A stretch of 64,000 bases of DNA from Kumtagia sp963829135. Its GTDB lineage: Bacteria; Pseudomonadota; Alphaproteobacteria; Rhizobiales; Rhizobiaceae. The notes beneath the pieces were generated by a model, which did no database searches, was not told the origin of the DNA, and saw only the letters and a program-made list of their open reading frames with translations. Shown piece by piece: positions 60,751 to 64,000 of the stretch; position 1 is the stretch's first letter; every line of letters begins with the position of its first letter. The stretch is from the NCBI GenBank assembly GCA_963829135.1, contig CAWHHO010000007.1, positions 1-64,000 on the forward strand. Direction: 5' to 3'. Both the position numbers and the translations under genes were made by a program.

Positions 60751-61515
60751 CTAGTTGAATTCGGCAGCAACAGTCCGTCTTGGATCAAGGCCACCCTCCT
60801 CCGGCAGGAACTGCACGGCGAAATCGAGGTGACGGCTCATCAGGTAGGCATAGGCGATACGATCGCGCGCCCGCAGTGCGGCGACGATCTCGGCGTGCGT
60901 CTCGCGCGTGCTGGTCAGGATCGGCCGGTTGGTCTTGCCGACAGTCATCACGCTCAAGATGACCGGTGAGAGGAACTCGTAGATATCGACGAGCGTCCTG
61001 TTGCCGGCAAGGCGCACCAGCGCGATATGAAAATCGAAATCGCGACGCGCCGCCTCGTCGGTGGAAAGGCTGCTTTCGATGCGGTCATTGATCAGGCCAA
61101 GTTCGTCCAATTCCGCATCCGAAGCGCCGAGGATGATCTGATCGCCGATACCGACCTCGACGATGCGGCGAAAACCCTGAATGTCGCGGAACGAAGAACG
61201 GGAAACATCGATCTGCGCGGCGAAGAAGTCATGTGTGGCCGCGCGCTGCCTGTCGGCTACCACGGCGCCCACCCTCGGTCTGGCTTCAATCAACCCATAG
61301 GCGCGAATGGTACGCAGCGCTTCGCGCACCGTATTGCGGCTGGCATTGCAGAGGTCGCAAAGCTCGCGCTCGGTCGGCAGGGTATCGCCGACGCCAAGGC
61401 CGCGCTCCTTGATCAGGTCAAGAATATGGCGCGCGGTGATATCCACCGCCGACTCGCCCTTGGTCCGGCGACGCGGTGTTTCGACTTGCGCGCCAAGCTT
61501 GGCGTGTCCCACCAT
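60751..61515 (-). CDS. GntR-family (FadR subfamily) regulator, probable UxuR-like
   Basis: A 254-residue protein: winged HTH at residues 25-95 (ILDLIKERGLGVGDTLPTERELCDLCNASRNTVREALRTI, here in two blocks GVGDTLPTERELCDLC and SRNTVREALRTIRAYGLIEA), then an all-helical FCD ligand-binding domain (RRIVEVGIGDQIILGASDAE, DFDFHIALVRLAGN, TRETHAEIVAAL). It lies between two uxuA genes; identical inverted 12-mers in the divergent gap are its likely operators and a hexuronate or aldonate its likely effector. Confidence 0.92.
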   Translation of the reverse strand: MVGHAKLGAQVETPRRRTKGESAVDITARHILDLIKERGLGVGDTLPTERELCDLCNASRNTVREALRTIRAYGLIEARPRVGAVVADRQRAATHDFFAAQIDVSRSSFRDIQGFRRIVEVGIGDQIILGASDAELDELGLINDRIESSLSTDEAARRDFDFHIALVRLAGNRTLVDIYEFLSPVILSVMTVGKTNRPILTSTRETHAEIVAALRARDRIAYAYLMSRHLDFAVQFLPEEGGLDPRRTVAAEFN

Positions 61516-61525
61516 TTATACTCCA

Positions 61526-61537
61526 ATTGTTGGACCA
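61526..61537 (-). promoter_or_regulatory. GntR operator copy 1
   Basis: On the minus strand TGGTCCAACAAT, ten bases upstream of the GntR gene's start. It is an exact inverted copy of 61623-61634 and fits the TGGTnnnACnA type of FadR-subfamily sites. Confidence 0.7.
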
Positions 61538-61622
61538 GATTAGCATTCTAACTCAGGAAATGCAATTCAATCCGGGCCGTCTTGGCCGAGATACTCGGCT
61601 TCCAAGGCGATTGACAATGCTG

Positions 61623-61634
61623 TGGTCCAACAAT
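61623..61634 (+). promoter_or_regulatory. GntR operator copy 2
   Basis: TGGTCCAACAAT, 31 bases before the ATG of the second mannonate dehydratase. Identical to copy 1 in the opposite direction, so that one regulator can control both divergent transcripts. Confidence 0.7.
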
Positions 61635-61664
61635 ACGCTGCTGCAAAAATATGGGAGGAGCGGC

Positions 61665-62853
61665 ATGGAACAGTGCTGGCGATGGTACGGGCCGGACGAT
61701 CCGGTGACGCTGGATCATGTAAAACAGGCCGGTGCGACGGGCGTCGTCTCCGCGCTGCATCATCATCTATGACGGCCGCGCTCTGGCCGCGAGGATGAAA
61801 TCCTCAAGCGCAAGAAGATCATCGAGGATGCCGGATCTTACCTGGTCGGTGGTCGAGAGCATACCGGTGCACAATTCGATCAAGATCGGTGCGCCGGAAC
61901 GCGAGCGCTATGCCGGCTACTACAAGGATAGCATCCGCAACCTGGCGAAGGCCGGCATCGACATCATCTGCTACAATTTCATGCCGGTAGTGGATTGGAC
62001 GCGCACCGATCTGACTTACCGGCTGCCGACCACCGGCTATGCATTGCGCTTCGATGCGATCGATTTTGCCGCATACGATCTGTTCGTGCTGAAGCGCAGA
62101 GATGTCGAGAAAAGCTACAGTGCAGCGCGCATCGCCGAGGCGGAGGCGCGGCTGAAGAAACTCAGCGCTGCCGAGATCGACCAGATCGAGCGCAATCTGA
62201 TCGCCGGCCTGCCGGCGACGGAGCGGCAGTATGACCGCGCGTCGTTCACGGAAGCGCTTGCGGACTATGACGACATCGACCACGCCCAGTTGCGCCAGAA
62301 CCTTGCCTGGTTCCTGAGCGAGATCATCCCCGTCGCCGAGGAAGAGGGGGTGCGCATGTGCATCCATCCCGACGATCCGCCCTTCTCGCTCTATGGCCTG
62401 CCGCGCGTCGTTTCGACCGCCGATGATGCTCGCTTCATCCTGAATGCGGTCGAGAGCCCGTTCAACGGCCTGACGTTTTGCACGGGCTCCTACGGCACGC
62501 GGGCCGACAACGATCTCGTTGCGATGATCGAGGAGTTCGGCAGCCGCATCCATTTCGCGCATCTGCGCAATGTGACGCGCGAGGCCGACGGTTCCTTCTA
62601 TGAGGCCGAGCATCTCGAAGGGTCGACCGACATGGCCTCGGTGGTTCTCGCGCTGATGAAGGAGCAGGCGCGGCGTCGCAAGGCGGGCCGCAAGGATTGG
62701 CGTATCCCGATGCGGCCGGACCATGGCCATCTGCTTGCCGACGACATCGGCAAGAAGCGCATCAACCCCGGCTATTCACTGATCGGCCGGCTGAAGGGAC
62801 TGGCTGAATTGCGCGGCATCATGCGAGCAGTGGAAACGTTTGGACTCGCATAG
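61665..62853 (+). pseudogene. uxuA: Second mannonate dehydratase, N-terminal frameshifts
   Basis: The ATG at 61665 follows GGGAGGAGCGGC. MEQCWRWYGPDDPVTLDHVKQ, then breaks near 61760, 61790 and 61850 (the piece EILKRKKIIEDAG is in a third frame) before a long clean frame: VVESIPVHNSIKIG, DIICYNFMPVVDWTRTDL, MCIHPDDPPFSLYGLPRVV, FCTGSYG, HFAHLRNVTRE and MRPDHGHLLADD. This is the classic UxuA of about 395 residues, with the longer insert (KRRDVEKSY) absent from the shorter paralogue at 59642. Dehydrates D-mannonate. Confidence 0.88.
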
Positions 62854-62974
62854 CCGCAACAGGGCACAACTCCAGGATGCAAATAATGTTTTGCATATAA
62901 GAAAGTAGATTGCCTGGGTGAAAATCGAGTCCTATAGTGACGCCAATCAGGGAGCTGAAGGGAAGAGATTGCCG

Positions 62975-64000
62975 ATGGCCACTTTGCGCGGCTTGGCATG
63001 GGACCACCGGCGGTGTTGGGGTCCTCTGGACGCGAGCGTCGCAGACTATGGCGCGCGGCACCCCGAACTCGACATCGTCTGGGACCGCCGCAGCCTTTAC
63101 GAATTTGGCGAGGCCGCGCTCGAGGGCGTGCTTGCAGCCTACGATCTGATCGTCTTCGATCATCCGTTCATCGGCGAGATTGCGCAGGGCGGGCTGATGG
63201 TGCCGCTCGACGGCCATCTATCCGATGAAGAATTGGCGCACTTCGCCGCCAACTCGGTCGGAAAGTCCTGGCAGTCCTACGAGGCGGGCGGGCAGCATTG
63301 GGCGCTGCCGATCGATGCCGCCTGTCAGGTCGCCTCCTATCGTCCGGACCTGCTGTCCGTCTATGGCGATGCCCCGGCGTCGCATGACGAGGTCGTTGCG
63401 CTTGGCAGGCGCCTGCGGCGCGACCGCAAATGGCTGGGGCTGCCGTGGATTCCAACCGATGCCATGTGCCTTCTGCTGACGCTATCGTCGCCGAAGGCCG
63501 ATGGCGACGATTTCATCGATCGGGCGGCGGTCGAGCGCGCGATCGCTCAGTTGCGAGAACTTGTGGCGCTGTCCCACCCGAAATCACGCGAGTGGAATCC
63601 GATTCGCTGCTACGATCACATGATCGCCAATGACGACGTGGTCTATGTGCCCTTCGCCTTCGGCTATGTGAACTATGCGTCGCGCCCGGAAGAGCGGCAT
63701 CTGCGCTTCACCAATATTCCGACCGCCAATTCCGCGGGCGGTTTGCTCGGCGGTGCCGGCATCGGTGTCAGCGCCCGCTCCAAGCACCGTAGCGCGGCAA
63801 TCGACTACGCGCGCTATCTTTGTTCGGCGGACTATCAGCGCGGCGCCTACGTAACGGCTGGAGGCCAGCCCGGCTCGCTCGCCGCCTGGCAGGATGACGG
63901 CGTAAACCGGGTCTCGCGCGACTTCTTCCGCGACACGCTGGCAACCATCCAGGCTTCCTATTTGCGGCCGACACATTCCGGCTTCCTTACCTTCTTCCGG
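62975..64000 (+). CDS. Solute-binding-protein-like protein without signal peptide, partial
   Basis: The ATG at 62975, behind GGGAAGAG, opens a frame that runs to the window end (342 codons, no stop). MATLRGLAWDHRRCWGPLDA, LDIVWDRRSLYEFGEAALEG, YDLIVFDHPFIGEIA, HWALPIDAACQVASYRPDLL and LGGAGIGVSARSKHRSAAIDYA fit SBP_1-type sugar-binding proteins, yet there is no signal peptide. Either it is cytoplasmic, or exported as a complex. It follows the second uxuA by about 120 bases and may belong to the same transcript. Confidence 0.82.
   Translation, partial: MATLRGLAWDHRRCWGPLDASVADYGARHPELDIVWDRRSLYEFGEAALEGVLAAYDLIVFDHPFIGEIAQGGLMVPLDGHLSDEELAHFAANSVGKSWQSYEAGGQHWALPIDAACQVASYRPDLLSVYGDAPASHDEVVALGRRLRRDRKWLGLPWIPTDAMCLLLTLSSPKADGDDFIDRAAVERAIAQLRELVALSHPKSREWNPIRCYDHMIANDDVVYVPFAFGYVNYASRPEERHLRFTNIPTANSAGGLLGGAGIGVSARSKHRSAAIDYARYLCSADYQRGAYVTAGGQPGSLAAWQDDGVNRVSRDFFRDTLATIQASYLRPTHSGFLTFFR

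Overview
The window looks like chromosomal DNA from an alphaproteobacterium of the Rhizobiales, most likely Mesorhizobium-like (Phyllobacteriaceae). It is GC-rich, carries a phaB-phaA/phaR polyhydroxybutyrate locus, a GapR (DUF2312) gene, a PrsDE-type type I secretion pair, a RIME-like intergenic inverted repeat and many sugar ABC transport clusters. The genus is inferred from gene content; no marker gene was compared.

Layout. 1-3 kb: a broken type VI secretion accessory module (DUF4123 adaptor, PAAR tip protein and three small companion genes). 3.5-16.2 kb: a carbohydrate-utilisation island with a DNA-binding regulator fused to a sugar-binding domain, an ABC importer, a GH32-like glycosidase, a zinc dehydrogenase, a TIM-barrel isomerase and two paralogous proteins of a family I do not recognise; a 15-bp dyad lies upstream of both the regulator and the importer. 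16.8-23 kb: tRNA-Gly(GCC), then core genes (YbaK-type editing protein, YbbN/CnoX, Lon-domain protein, Trm112-like) and the type I secretion pair. 23-31 kb: LacI regulator, EamA exporter, gabT and a glutamine-synthetase-like enzyme (putrescine/GABA context), and a WD40/CobW pair. 31-34.5 kb: MarR regulator and a copper P-type ATPase behind a CueR-type promoter. 34.7-42.7 kb: pgk, phaBA, phaR, a flavin disulfide reductase, an FHA-adenylate cyclase and a cupin. 42.8-51.2 kb: a second sugar ABC cluster with a fused Gfo/Idh/MocA-aldo/keto reductase, a PhyH-type oxygenase and an AraC activator; two aligned 62-bp promoters serve it. 51-58 kb: SDR, GapR, a lipoprotein, a CGNR zinc-finger protein, fragments of a LivH permease and a TRAP transporter, and an alcohol dehydrogenase. 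58-64 kb: RraA-like protein, ParDE toxin-antitoxin, two mannonate dehydratases around a GntR regulator with paired operators (hexuronate catabolism), and a signal-less solute-binding protein running off the end.

A striking property is the number of single-base frame breaks: more than 25 genes are affected, concentrated at 0-16 kb and 51-62 kb, while 17-31 kb is nearly clean. Several breaks are plain one-base insertions that leave otherwise conserved protein on both sides, so sequencing or assembly error is at least as likely as gene decay. Genes with broken frames are labelled pseudogene here in the sense of 'frame not intact in this sequence'.
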